NCBI GenBank assembly: GCA_900541505.1
Contig: UQKK01000008.1
Coordinates: 47,700 to 111,699 of the forward strand
Length of the DNA stretch: 64,000 bases
Source: an uncultured Ruminococcus sp.
Lineage (GTDB): Bacteria; Bacillota; Clostridia; Lachnospirales; Lachnospiraceae
Reading direction: 5' to 3'
Part shown: one piece after another, positions 26,486-36,062 of the stretch
Layout of the letters: every line of letters starts with the position of its first letter
Position numbering within the stretch: the stretch's first letter is position 1
Position numbers and translations under genes: made by a program
The notes under the pieces: generated by a model
Told to the model about the DNA's origin: nothing
The model's database searches: none
The model's input: the letters and a program-made list of their open reading frames with translations, nothing else

Positions 26486-27442
26486 ATGGAACAATATCCA
26501 TACAGTCCAGAGCTGAAAAAGCCCATCTCTGCCGGAGACACAGATTTTCTTAATCCCAAAGTCCAAAAAAGTATGGCAGCCATCATGAAGATTTTCCAGC
26601 TTCAGGCAAAACTGGCACGAGTCCCCAAAGGAGTGAAAAAAAGCTGGCATGAGTATCCGGGAGCTGATTCTGCGACACTCCCCTATCTTCTCGCAGAACC
26701 CGCAGGGGAAAAAGAAAAACTGCCGGCAGTTATCTACTTCCACGGAGGTGGATTCATGTATCCCATCCAGTCTATGATGGTGAAATTATCCGGTATCTAT
26801 GCAGGCGCAGCCCATGTCAGAGTGTTTCTTCCGGAGTACCGTTTTGCCCCGCAGCACTCCTGCAAAACAATTCTGGAAGACTGTTACAGCATGGTAACTT
26901 ATGTCTATGACCACGCAGAGGAGCTGCAAATAGACCAAAACAACATCATTCTCTACGGCGACAGTGCCGGCGGCGCTCTCGCAGCCAATGTAACACATAT
27001 GCTGAAAGACCGAAAAGGACCGAAGATAAAAGCGCAGATGCTCATCTATCCCGTGACGGACGACCAAAGTGAAAAATATGAATCCGTAAAACAATATCCC
27101 AACGCGGCATGGAGTGCTCATGCAAACAGACAGATGTGGCAGCTTTATTTCAGTAAGGGCGACTGTGGTATGAGAAAGTATGCAGTACCTATGGAGTATG
27201 AAAATCTTGCAGGCATGCCGCCCGCATATATAGAACCGCAGGAAATTGACATCCTGCGTGATGAAGCAATTGCTTATGCAGAAAAATTAAAATCCGCGGG
27301 AGTACCCGTACAGATTAACCTGATAAAAGCCAGTTATCACGGATTCGATGCGGATGTAAAGAATCCCTTTGTCAAGCGGGTTCTCACAAAAAGGATTCAG
27401 GTACTTAAAGAATTTATAAAATCCAATTCACAGGTGAGATGA
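26486..27442 (+). CDS. Alpha/beta-hydrolase, HSL-type esterase
   Basis: A 318-residue hydrolase of the hormone-sensitive-lipase family. The oxyanion motif HGGG is at 86-89, the nucleophile Ser160 in YGDSAGG, an acidic residue in the QEIDILRDE block, and the catalytic His in SYHGFD. No signal peptide, so cytosolic. The ATG at 26486 has AGGAGG 8 bases upstream; the upstream in-frame ATG at 26465 does not. It converges on the AraC gene with a 15-base overlap of coding ends. Beside a rhamnosidase, it may deacylate plant glycosides, which is inference. Confidence 0.85.
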   Translation: MEQYPYSPELKKPISAGDTDFLNPKVQKSMAAIMKIFQLQAKLARVPKGVKKSWHEYPGADSATLPYLLAEPAGEKEKLPAVIYFHGGGFMYPIQSMMVKLSGIYAGAAHVRVFLPEYRFAPQHSCKTILEDCYSMVTYVYDHAEELQIDQNNIILYGDSAGGALAANVTHMLKDRKGPKIKAQMLIYPVTDDQSEKYESVKQYPNAAWSAHANRQMWQLYFSKGDCGMRKYAVPMEYENLAGMPPAYIEPQEIDILRDEAIAYAEKLKSAGVPVQINLIKASYHGFDADVKNPFVKRVLTKRIQVLKEFIKSNSQVR

Positions 27443-28399
27443 GACAGAAAAATCCTTCCGATACTGATTGGGTGTAGAGCCGTATTTCCTGCGGAATGCC
27501 TGAATAAAATTTGACTCTCCCGAGAATCCCACGATTTCACTGATTTTATAACCGGGGATATTGGTGGAGCGTAAAAGAGTCTGCGCATATTCCAGTCTCA
27601 AATTTAAAACATAGTCTGCCGGCGTAAAATCTGTATATTTTTTAAACTGCTTGATGAGATAATATTTGCTGAATCCCGCAAAAGACGCCATTTCATCCAG
27701 GGAAATACTGCGGGTAAAGTTATTTTCCAGATAGGTCCGAAGCAGCAAAATGTTTTCCGGTATCTGTTCTAAGTCCGGTCCGGCTTTCAGACAGTCAGTT
27801 ACATAGAGCAGAAGATTCTGGATGCGGTTATCCACGAGATAATCTCTAAACTTTGACGAAGACATATGCGTACGCAGAATCTCTTCGAGAAGCATTTGAA
27901 AATGACTGCCATCATGACAGAAAAAAACAGGATTTTCAGCATCGATAAAACTTTTAAAAAACAGTTGTGAACTGCCGCCGTAAAAATGCAGGCTGCCCTG
28001 TGTCCAGCTTTCACTCACAACCCGGTATTCATGAGCAATGCGGCAATCAATCAGGGCTCCCTTATGTTTCTCTAACTGATAGGTTTTCCCTGCATATGTA
28101 AGGCTGGCAGACCCGCTGTAAGTATAAAGGAGCAGCAAAGACGGATAATTCTGCCGCCTTGTAAAACTGGGATACCGTTCCTCATTATAGGAAAAGCTCT
28201 GCACATACATCAGCTTCTCCTGTTTTTCTTCTGAAATCGGATGAGACAAGATAAATCTGCTGTTGCCGGAAATATAGTATTCCTCAACATCGCCGGATGG
28301 CAGCTGGTCTTTAATGCGATTTTGATAAGTCACATCTTCCTTTACCGTTTTGGAAGTGTAGCTTCCCTGGTAATACTGAAAATTAATTTTATCAAACAT
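27428..28399 (-). CDS. AraC-family transcriptional regulator
   Basis: A 323-residue regulator with a cupin-like ligand domain (roughly 85-180) and a C-terminal double helix-turn-helix of the AraC type (about 220-320), including DEMASFAGFSKYYLIKQFKKYTDF split over two helices and GYKISEIVGFSGESNF. It is divergent from the rhamnosidase gene across a 96-base gap that must hold both promoters, so it likely controls that gene in response to a sugar. AAAGGAG precedes the ATG. Confidence 0.88.
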   Translation of the reverse strand: MFDKINFQYYQGSYTSKTVKEDVTYQNRIKDQLPSGDVEEYYISGNSRFILSHPISEEKQEKLMYVQSFSYNEERYPSFTRRQNYPSLLLLYTYSGSASLTYAGKTYQLEKHKGALIDCRIAHEYRVVSESWTQGSLHFYGGSSQLFFKSFIDAENPVFFCHDGSHFQMLLEEILRTHMSSSKFRDYLVDNRIQNLLLYVTDCLKAGPDLEQIPENILLLRTYLENNFTRSISLDEMASFAGFSKYYLIKQFKKYTDFTPADYVLNLRLEYAQTLLRSTNIPGYKISEIVGFSGESNFIQAFRRKYGSTPNQYRKDFSVSSHL

Positions 28400-28495
28400 A
28401 GAGAACTCCTTTGCAGTCTGTTTGCAGCTATCACTATTATAGGAGAAGGAAACAGAATCTGCAATAAGAAGGATAGTTCCCGTCAGGAGGTAGAA

Positions 28496-31147
28496 ATGAA
28501 AATAGCAAATATGAAATGCCTTGGCATGAAAAACCCTCTCGGAGTTGACAGAATCCCCTATTTTTCCTGGATGCTAGAAAGCGAGAAAGAAAATACTATG
28601 CAGACGTCTTACCGCATCACGGTATCCGACGAACGCGGCGTCAAGGTCTGGGATTCCGGTGTAACAGACACACAGCAAAACACTTATATTCTATATGAGG
28701 GGAATCCCCTTTCCAGCTGCCGCACCTATCACTGGAGCGTTACCGTAACGGATAACTGCGGATGCAAAGCGCAGGCGGACGCAATCTTTGAAACCGCCTT
28801 TTTGCATCCCCACGAATTTCCGGGAAATTGGATTCTTGCTCCAATGAAAAGGAAAAAGCCAAAAACAGGATTTGGCAGACAGGATGCCGCGACTATGTTC
28901 CGAAAAAAATTTCATCTGAAGAAGAAACCGGTAAAAGCGCGTCTCTATGCCACCTGCCACGGAATATATGAAGTTTCCCTGAACGGAAAACCCGTATCAG
29001 ACCGCCTTTTTGCACCGGAACATACGGTGTATGGGAAATATCTCTGCTATCAGACTTACGATGTAACCGAACTTCTTTCAGACAAAAATGTTCTGGGCTT
29101 TTATGTGGGAGACGGCTGGTATCATTGTCCCAACGCCAAACCAAATCTAAAGAAAATTGAAAACAGACACGCCCTTCTGTTTGCTCTGATTGTGACTTAC
29201 GAGGACGGCAGCGAAGAACGCATCTGTTCCGACACACAGGTAAAGGCTTCCTATGGACCGATAAGACATTCTGATTTATATGCCGGTGAAAAATACGATG
29301 CTTCCCTGGAACAAAAAGGGTGGGATACTCCCGGATTTCCAGATAATTCCTGGCATTTTTGCAAAGAGGTGAAGTTTGATAAAGATAATCTGATTGCGCA
29401 GCTTGGCAATCCTGTAAAAATCGTAAAGCGCCTTCCTGTAAAAGAAATTCTGTGCAGTCCGAAAGGGGAATACATTCTGGACTTCGGTCAGAATATGGCT
29501 GGCGTGGTTGAACTGCACACAACAGCTCCCGCCGGAACCGTAATCACTTTAGAACACGCAGAAGTGCTGGACAGAGACGGAAATTATATAAATAATATCA
29601 TGGGAGCGGGCGGAGTCGGCGCAGGCTGCGACCAAAAGGACCAGTATATCTGTTCCGGCGGTGAAGCTTCCTATCGTCCGCATTTTACTTACCATGGTTT
29701 CCGTTATGTGAGAGTAACCGGAATCGAGCCGAAAGCAGAGGATTTTACAGCCTGTGTATTCTCCACCGATATGGAAAATACGGGAACTTTCTCCTGCTCG
29801 GATGATGCTCTGAACCGATTGTATAAAAATATTCGCTGGTCACAGACCTCAAACATGCTCTCCATCCCCACCGACTGCCCGCAGAGAGAAAAAGCCGGGT
29901 GGACCGGAGATATGCTGGTATTCAGCAAAACAGCGCAGCTGAATGAAGACTGTGAAGCCTTTTTTACAAGATGGCTTGAAAATATGACCTGCGACCAGGA
30001 CAAATACGGCATTATCCCCATGGTAATTCCCGAGAACGGGAATTATCCTCTGGTAGGTAAGTTCATGATGTTGTCCTACGGGGAAAAAGGCAAAGGAACT
30101 TCATCCGGATGGGGAGATGCCGCGGTGACAGTCCCCTACTCCATGTATGAAGTCACAGGAAATACCGAAATCTTAAAAAATCAGTACGACTGCATGAAAC
30201 GCTGGTGCGATTATATTATCGGGAGAGCTGCCGCAAAAAAGCCAAAAAAGAGTTCCCTGCCGGATGAAACAGAACACTATCTGTGGGATACAGGATATCA
30301 TTACGGAGAATGGCTTATCCCAAGCCAGAATAAAAACGGTTTGGATATGAAAAACCTGAAATCCATCATGGCTTCCTCCTCCTGCTACACTGCTCCAATC
30401 TTCGGCTGGAATTCTGTAAATACATTTGCAAAGATTGCCGAAATACTCGGCAGAAAATCGGATGCTTCCAAATATCAGACAATCGCGGACAAAATGAAGG
30501 AAGCGTTCCAAAAAGGGGTAATCCGTGAGGATGGCTCAATGCCATCTGCCCTGATGGGAGCCTACGTTCTGCCTCTTTATTTTGACCTGGTTCCGGATAA
30601 TCTGAAAAAACAATTTGCCGCAAACCTGGTAACTTCCATAGAGAAAAACAATTACCGGATGGACACCGGATTTTTAGGAACTCCGTTTCTTTTGGATACG
30701 CTTTGTAAAATCGGCCGCCGTGATTTGGCTTACCGCCTCTTATGGCAGGATGAAAAACCATCCTGGCTTTCCGAGGTAAAAGAAGGAGCCACTACTATCT
30801 GGGAAAACTGCTTTGGCTATGATGAACAGGGCAATCCCGGAAGTTTAAGCTTCAACCATTATTCTTTCGGATGTGTAGCAGACTGGATTTACCGTAATAT
30901 TAACGGCATCATACCACAAGAACCCGGATTTAAAAAGATTTTAATCGCGCCGCAGCCGGATGAGCGCCTTACCTTTGCCAGAAGGGAATTTTGTACACCG
31001 CAGGGCGTTGTCTCCGTATTCTGGAAAAAAGAAAACGGAACCTTTTTTATGCGGGCAGAGATTCCATGCAATACTACCGCAGCAATTCGGCTGCCCAATG
31101 GTACAGAAGTAACGCGCGGAAGCGGCACATGGGAAATACAATACTAA
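28496..31147 (+). CDS. Alpha-L-rhamnosidase, glycoside hydrolase family 78
   Basis: An 883-residue enzyme that releases terminal L-rhamnose from plant glycosides or polysaccharides. It begins with a fibronectin-like N-terminal domain (CLGMKNPLGVDRIPYFSW), continues with a concanavalin-like rhamnosidase N domain, and has the (alpha/alpha)6 catalytic domain with the acidic motif DCPQREKAGWTGDM near residue 460. A beta-sandwich closes the protein. No signal peptide is present, so the substrate must be imported or released from small glycosides inside the cell. The start at 28496 has AGGAGG 5 bases upstream; the frame is open further upstream but overlaps the divergent regulator. Confidence 0.92.
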   Translation: MKIANMKCLGMKNPLGVDRIPYFSWMLESEKENTMQTSYRITVSDERGVKVWDSGVTDTQQNTYILYEGNPLSSCRTYHWSVTVTDNCGCKAQADAIFETAFLHPHEFPGNWILAPMKRKKPKTGFGRQDAATMFRKKFHLKKKPVKARLYATCHGIYEVSLNGKPVSDRLFAPEHTVYGKYLCYQTYDVTELLSDKNVLGFYVGDGWYHCPNAKPNLKKIENRHALLFALIVTYEDGSEERICSDTQVKASYGPIRHSDLYAGEKYDASLEQKGWDTPGFPDNSWHFCKEVKFDKDNLIAQLGNPVKIVKRLPVKEILCSPKGEYILDFGQNMAGVVELHTTAPAGTVITLEHAEVLDRDGNYINNIMGAGGVGAGCDQKDQYICSGGEASYRPHFTYHGFRYVRVTGIEPKAEDFTACVFSTDMENTGTFSCSDDALNRLYKNIRWSQTSNMLSIPTDCPQREKAGWTGDMLVFSKTAQLNEDCEAFFTRWLENMTCDQDKYGIIPMVIPENGNYPLVGKFMMLSYGEKGKGTSSGWGDAAVTVPYSMYEVTGNTEILKNQYDCMKRWCDYIIGRAAAKKPKKSSLPDETEHYLWDTGYHYGEWLIPSQNKNGLDMKNLKSIMASSSCYTAPIFGWNSVNTFAKIAEILGRKSDASKYQTIADKMKEAFQKGVIREDGSMPSALMGAYVLPLYFDLVPDNLKKQFAANLVTSIEKNNYRMDTGFLGTPFLLDTLCKIGRRDLAYRLLWQDEKPSWLSEVKEGATTIWENCFGYDEQGNPGSLSFNHYSFGCVADWIYRNINGIIPQEPGFKKILIAPQPDERLTFARREFCTPQGVVSVFWKKENGTFFMRAEIPCNTTAAIRLPNGTEVTRGSGTWEIQY

Positions 31148-31220
31148 TTCAAGACTCGCCACTGATACGGATTTGTTACTCACCTCCTATAGAGGCGGGA
31201 GTCATCTCCCTCTGATATAT

Positions 31221-31268
31221 CCCCTCTCTTTATCGGCCGCATGTGCTCCTGTAAAGAGAGGGGTTTTC
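31221..31268 (+). terminator. Intrinsic terminator after the rhamnosidase gene
   Basis: CCCCTCTCTTT (31221-31231) pairs with AAAGAGAGGGG (31253-31263), then TTTTCTCTT follows on the plus strand. It ends plus-strand transcription before the convergent gatB gene. Confidence 0.85.
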
Positions 31269-31283
31269 TCTTCTCCCAGACTT

Positions 31284-32732
31284 TTATCCCAAAATCTTTT
31301 TCAAAACTTCCCTCACGCTCTCCGGGTCTGCGTTGCCCTTCATCTGCCGCATGACCTGACCTACGAAAAAGCCGAACGCCTTCTCCTTGCCGCTTCGGTA
31401 TTCCTGCGCCGCCTTTTCGTTCTCCGCTACAATCTTTGCCGCCACTTCCTCCAGCATTTTCGTATCTTTCACCGATTTCATGCCCTGCTCTTCAATATAC
31501 AAAATGGGGTCGATGTCTTCGTCAAAGATTTTCTCAAACACCTTCTTGGCGTTGCGGTTGTTGATTTCCCCTCTCTGGGAAATGGCAATCAAATCCGCAA
31601 GATGGCGGGGTGTGAATGTGATGTCCTCATACTCCAGTCCTCTGTCCTTCATCAGGCGCATCGTCTCCCCAAGGAGCCAGTTTGCGGTCTGTTTCGGCTC
31701 CTTGCTCAGTCCCGCCGTCTCCTCGAATATATCCGACAGATGCCTGGATTCTGTGATGAGGGAGGCATCGTATTCGGAAAGACCGTATTCCCTCTGGTAA
31801 CGTGCTTTCTTCTCATCAGCAAACTCCGGCTGTTCCTCTTTTAATTGTCCAAGCCACTCGTCTGTGATATGCACCGGGGGCAGGTCCGGGTCCGGGAAAT
31901 ACCGGTAATCCTTGGCGTCCTCCTTGGAGCGCATGGCATAGGAATATTCCTTGTTATCGTCCCATCTGCGTGTCTCCTGCTCGACAGATTTTCCTTCCTC
32001 TAAAAGTTCTATCTGCCGCTCCCGTTCATTTTCAATGGCTCTGGTGATTGCCTTGAAGGAGTTTAAGTTCTTCATCTCCGTGCGCACTCCCATATGCTCA
32101 CTGCCAGTCTCCCGCACAGAGAGGTTGACATCCGCTCTCATAGAGCCCTCCTGCAGCTTGCAGTCGGAAATTCCCAAATACTGTACGATATGGCGCAGTT
32201 TCTCCAGGTAGGCGATGACCTCCGCGGCGCTGCTCATATCCGGCTCTGACACAATCTCAATGAGGGGCACACCGCTTCTGTTAAAGTCCACCAGCGAGCA
32301 GTCCTCCCACTCGTCATGGATGAGCTTTCCTGCATCCTCCTCCATGTGCAGTTCATGTATCCGCACCCTCTTCCGGTAGGAGTCTTTCTCCCCCGACGGT
32401 ACATCCAAGTCCACGTATCCCTCATAGCAGATGGGAAGATAGAGCTGGGATATCTGGTAGTTCTGCGGATTGTCCGGGTAGAAATAGTTCTTGCGGTCAA
32501 ATTTGCTCAAATGGTTCACTTTACAGTTCAAGGCAAGCCCTGCCTTGAGCGCATACTCCAACACTTTTTTATTGAGCACCGGAAGGGAACCGGGCATCCC
32601 GCTGCACACCGGACAGGTGTGAGTATTCGGCGCCCCGCCGAACTGGGTGGAACACCCACAGAAAATCTTCGTCGCTGTGGACAATTCGATGTGTACTTCC
32701 AAGCCGATTACGGTCTCATACTGCTTTGCCAT
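31284..32732 (-). CDS. gatB: Asp-tRNA(Asn)/Glu-tRNA(Gln) amidotransferase subunit B
   Basis: A 482-residue tRNA-binding and kinase subunit of GatCAB, which turns mischarged Asp-tRNA(Asn) or Glu-tRNA(Gln) into the amidated form. It starts ETVIGLEVHIELST, has the metal-site cysteines in the FCGC-ST and CPVC blocks, and a C-terminal YqeY-type tRNA domain. Only one base separates it from the gatA stop, and GGGAGGAAGG lies inside the end of gatA. Confidence 0.97.
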   Translation of the reverse strand: MAKQYETVIGLEVHIELSTATKIFCGCSTQFGGAPNTHTCPVCSGMPGSLPVLNKKVLEYALKAGLALNCKVNHLSKFDRKNYFYPDNPQNYQISQLYLPICYEGYVDLDVPSGEKDSYRKRVRIHELHMEEDAGKLIHDEWEDCSLVDFNRSGVPLIEIVSEPDMSSAAEVIAYLEKLRHIVQYLGISDCKLQEGSMRADVNLSVRETGSEHMGVRTEMKNLNSFKAITRAIENERERQIELLEEGKSVEQETRRWDDNKEYSYAMRSKEDAKDYRYFPDPDLPPVHITDEWLGQLKEEQPEFADEKKARYQREYGLSEYDASLITESRHLSDIFEETAGLSKEPKQTANWLLGETMRLMKDRGLEYEDITFTPRHLADLIAISQRGEINNRNAKKVFEKIFDEDIDPILYIEEQGMKSVKDTKMLEEVAAKIVAENEKAAQEYRSGKEKAFGFFVGQVMRQMKGNADPESVREVLKKILG

Positions 32733-32733
32733 C

Positions 32734-34269
32734 TTACCTTCCTCCCTCTTCTACGCACTGTTTCGCCCCACAGGACATGCTTTTTTCCGCGCTTTTATTC
32801 TCCCTTAGCCGCTCAATTGCCATGGGATAACTTCCCCGCGCCTTTTCCGCCGCGTACGCTGCGCGAAGGACCTTCTTCTCCTGGAAGCAGTCTCCCAAAA
32901 ACTGGATTCCGATGGGAAGCCCTGCCCCGTCGAATCCCACCGGGAGGGTTAATCCCGGAAGTCCCGCCAGGTTCACAGCCACGGTGTAAATATCACTCAA
33001 GTACATCTTGAGCGGGTCAGAGAGGCTCTTTCCCAGGAGGGGCGCCGTGGTGGGCGCTGCCGGAGCCAGCAGGATATCGTATTTTTTAAATGCCCGGTCA
33101 AATTCTTCTTTTATCAGCCGCTTCGCTTTGAGGGCTTTGATATAATAGGCATCGTAATAGCCGGAACTTAACACAAAGGAGCCCAGCATAATCCTGCGTT
33201 TTACTTCTCTTCCAAATCCTTCCGAGCGGCTCTTTTTGTACATGTCATGGAGTCCCTCATAATCCTGGCTTCTGTATCCGTATTTCACCCCGTCAAAGCG
33301 CTCCAGGTTGGAACTTGCCTCCGCGCAGGCGATGAGATAATAAGCGGGAATTACGTAGTCCGTAAGTTTCAGGGAAAAGGTTTCCACCTCCGCCCCCATC
33401 TCCTTTAACTGCTCTGCCGTCTTCTTGAGTGCCTGTGCCACCTCGCCCTGCAGTCCTTCAGAGAGATACTCCTCTGGCACCCCGATTTTCATGCCCCGCA
33501 CATCCTCTGTGAGCGCCTCCATGAAATTTCTGTCTTGTCTCGCCATGCTGGTGCTGTCCATCTCATCCGCCGCAGCGAGAATCGATAATGCCGCCGCGCA
33601 GTCGGATACACTCTTTCCCACCGGTCCAATCTGGTCCAGAGAAGAGCCGTAGGCGATAAGCCCATAGCGGGACACGGTACCGTAAGTGGGCTTCATTCCG
33701 GTGACTCCGCAGTAGGCGCTGGGCTGCCGGATGGACCCGCCGGTATCCGAACCCAGTGCCAAGAAGGCCTCCCCTGCCGCCACTGCCGCGCAGGAACCGC
33801 CGGAGGAGCCGCCCGGCACCCTTGTTAAGTCCCAGGGGTTTCCTGTCACCTGAAAGGCGGACGTCTCGGTAGTGCTCCCCATGGCAAATTCATCCATATT
33901 GGTCTTCCCAACAATGACAGCCCCTGCCTCCTTTAACAGCGTAATCACTTTCGCGTCATAGGGCGGGATGAAATTTGAGAGAATCTTCGAGGCACAGGTG
34001 GTCTTCATTCCTGCTGTGCAGATATTGTCTTTCACCGCTACCGGCACGCCCGCGAGGGGACCTGTATATGTCCCGTCGGCAATCCCTCTCTGCACTTCCT
34101 CCGCGCGTTTCAAAAGCGCTTCTCTCTCCTGCACTGTCAGATACGCCCGGATGCTGCCTTCTGCCTTTTCTATCTGTTCTAAGGTACTCTCCACGGCTTC
34201 CGCTGCCGTGACCTCACCTTTTTTTATCGCTTCGCCAAGCTCTGTGGCTGATTTTTCTATAAGCTGCAT
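32734..34269 (-). CDS. gatA: Asp-tRNA(Asn)/Glu-tRNA(Gln) amidotransferase subunit A
   Basis: A 511-residue amidase-signature enzyme that frees ammonia from glutamine for GatB. The Ser-cisSer-Lys triad is Lys80 (AVKDNI), Ser155 (GGSSGGSC) and Ser179 (DTGGSIRQP). The C-terminus extends some 15-20 polar residues beyond the usual end. GGGAGG precedes the ATG. Confidence 0.97.
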   Translation of the reverse strand: MQLIEKSATELGEAIKKGEVTAAEAVESTLEQIEKAEGSIRAYLTVQEREALLKRAEEVQRGIADGTYTGPLAGVPVAVKDNICTAGMKTTCASKILSNFIPPYDAKVITLLKEAGAVIVGKTNMDEFAMGSTTETSAFQVTGNPWDLTRVPGGSSGGSCAAVAAGEAFLALGSDTGGSIRQPSAYCGVTGMKPTYGTVSRYGLIAYGSSLDQIGPVGKSVSDCAAALSILAAADEMDSTSMARQDRNFMEALTEDVRGMKIGVPEEYLSEGLQGEVAQALKKTAEQLKEMGAEVETFSLKLTDYVIPAYYLIACAEASSNLERFDGVKYGYRSQDYEGLHDMYKKSRSEGFGREVKRRIMLGSFVLSSGYYDAYYIKALKAKRLIKEEFDRAFKKYDILLAPAAPTTAPLLGKSLSDPLKMYLSDIYTVAVNLAGLPGLTLPVGFDGAGLPIGIQFLGDCFQEKKVLRAAYAAEKARGSYPMAIERLRENKSAEKSMSCGAKQCVEEGGR

Positions 34270-34283
34270 GTCCTTTTCCTCCC

Positions 34284-34577
34284 TTACATCACCGTTTTTG
34301 GCACCTGATACTGCCCGTCTTTTTCTCTCGGCGCGTTCCTCAACATCTCCTGTGACTGGTCACCATTGACAACCTCATCCTTTCGAAAAACATTTTCCAT
34401 TTGGAAAAGGTGCGTCATGGGCTCCACATTCTCTGTGGGGAGTTCGTTTAGCTTTTCCACATAATCCAGCATTTCCTGCATATCTTTTTTTGCCTTTTCT
34501 TTCTCCTCCTCGCTAAGAGAAAGCTTTGCCAAAATACCGATATATTCCATCATTTCATCATCAATCTGCTTCGCCAT
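34284..34577 (-). CDS. gatC: Asp-tRNA(Asn)/Glu-tRNA(Gln) amidotransferase subunit C
   Basis: A 97-residue GatC that wraps GatA and GatB together. It has the typical N-terminal helix (MEYIGILAKLSLSEEE) and the conserved NVEPMTHL segment. It lies 15 bases after aspS and 14 before gatA. Confidence 0.95.
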   Translation of the reverse strand: MAKQIDDEMMEYIGILAKLSLSEEEKEKAKKDMQEMLDYVEKLNELPTENVEPMTHLFQMENVFRKDEVVNGDQSQEMLRNAPREKDGQYQVPKTVM

Positions 34578-34592
34578 CTTTTTCTCCTTTCT

Positions 34593-35924
34593 CTACGGTA
34601 CCAGCCTGTTTAAATCTCTTGGGAAGAGGCAGGTCTCACGCACATTGTCCTCACCCAAAAGCTGCATAGTCAGTCTTTCCAGCCCGATTCCTAAGCCTCC
34701 GTGAGGGGGCATGCCGTATTTGAAGGCATCCAGGTAGGATTCCAGCCCTTCTTCCGTCATCCCTCTCGCCGCAATCTTCGCGCGCAGAGCCTCATAATCG
34801 TGAATCCTCTGTCCGCCTGTCGTTATCTCCAGTCCGTGGAAGAGCAGGTCAAAGCTCAAGGTGTACGTCTTATCCTCCGGGTCATCCATGGCATAGAAGG
34901 GGCGCTTTTTAGAAGGATAGTGAGTGATAAATACAAAGTCCGCCCCATACTCCTCCATAAAGTACTGCCCGATGAGCGCCTCTTCCTCCGGCTCTAAATC
35001 GTAAGGGTTTCTCATCCTTCTGTGATATTTCTCCGACACCAGACGCTTCGCCTCATCAAAGCGCACGAAAGGAATCCTGTCCGTACTTGGAAGCGCGACT
35101 TTCAAAATATCCAGTTCCTTCTGGTATTCTGTTTTAAGCAGCTTCGTCATCGCCTGCAGAAATCCGGTCTCCATCGCCATGATATCCTCAAAGCTTTTGA
35201 TATATCCCATCTCAAAATCCAGGCTGGTGTACTCGTTTAGGTGGCGTTTTGTGTTGTGCTTCTCCGCCCGAAATACCGGTCCGGTCTCGAACACCCGCTC
35301 AAAGACACCCACCATCATCTGTTTGTAAAGCTGGGGGCTTTGCTCTAACACCGCAGGCTTGTGGAAATAGCTGAGTTTGAAGATGTTCGCTCCGCCTTCC
35401 GCGCCCTTGGCTCCAATCTTCGGCGTATGGATTTCCGTAAATCCCTGGCCATAGAGGTAATCCCGAAAGGCGCGAAGTATCCCCTCTTGGATTTTGAATT
35501 TTGCCCGCTCCCGCACGTTTCTTAAGGACACCGCCCGCATATCCAGCCGTTTTTCCAGGGAAGTCCCCATCTTCCATTTATCTACAGCCAAGGGAAGGGG
35601 CTCATATGCCTTCGTCAGCACTTCCACCTCTTTGAGCAGAACCTCCACGCCGTGGGGCGCTCTCTTTTCCTTTCTAAGCACACCCCTTACCCGCACGGTA
35701 TCCGCCGTGTGGACAGCGCTGATGTCACATCCCGACTGTCCCGCGTCATATACAGTCTGCAAAATGCCGTCCCGCTTGCGCAGGATGACAAAGACAATCT
35801 CTCCCATGCTGCGGATAGAGTGAACCGCTCCCTGGGTACAGATTTCTTCTCCTTCCTCTCCTTTTTCAAGGATGTCTGCAATCTCCCACTCCTGTTTTTC
35901 CATCTCTCCTGTTAAAAAATCCAT
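34593..35924 (-). CDS. aspS: Archaeal-type aspartyl-tRNA synthetase, probably non-discriminating
   Basis: A 443-residue class II synthetase with an N-terminal OB anticodon domain and the archaeal-type catalytic core: LEQSPQLYKQMM, FRAEKHNTKRHLNEYTSLD and GIGLERLTMQLLG. It lacks the bacterial insert domain, so it is much shorter than bacterial AspRS (~590). Placement directly before gatC-gatA-gatB suggests it charges tRNA(Asn) with aspartate for amidation by GatCAB. Non-discrimination is inferred from this context, not from a residue seen here. Confidence 0.9.
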   Translation of the reverse strand: MDFLTGEMEKQEWEIADILEKGEEGEEICTQGAVHSIRSMGEIVFVILRKRDGILQTVYDAGQSGCDISAVHTADTVRVRGVLRKEKRAPHGVEVLLKEVEVLTKAYEPLPLAVDKWKMGTSLEKRLDMRAVSLRNVRERAKFKIQEGILRAFRDYLYGQGFTEIHTPKIGAKGAEGGANIFKLSYFHKPAVLEQSPQLYKQMMVGVFERVFETGPVFRAEKHNTKRHLNEYTSLDFEMGYIKSFEDIMAMETGFLQAMTKLLKTEYQKELDILKVALPSTDRIPFVRFDEAKRLVSEKYHRRMRNPYDLEPEEEALIGQYFMEEYGADFVFITHYPSKKRPFYAMDDPEDKTYTLSFDLLFHGLEITTGGQRIHDYEALRAKIAARGMTEEGLESYLDAFKYGMPPHGGLGIGLERLTMQLLGEDNVRETCLFPRDLNRLVP

Positions 35925-36012
35925 TTCTGTATCTCCTTTCTTTTACCAGAACCGCTCGATAGCGGTGTACATTTCCTTTTCTGTCAAATCCAAAAACTCT
36001 CCCTGTGATATA

Positions 36013-36046
36013 AAGAAACCCGGCCCTCCTTTTGGGAGTGACCGGG
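36013..36046 (-). terminator. Intrinsic terminator after dapL
   Basis: On the minus strand CCCGGTCACTCC and GGAGGGCCGGG form a stem with loop CAAAA, followed by TTTCTTTATAT. It lies between the dapL stop and aspS. A possible TTGACA box for aspS lies downstream, with a weak -10. Confidence 0.85.
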
Positions 36047-36062
36047 ACAGCTTCTTTTCTCT

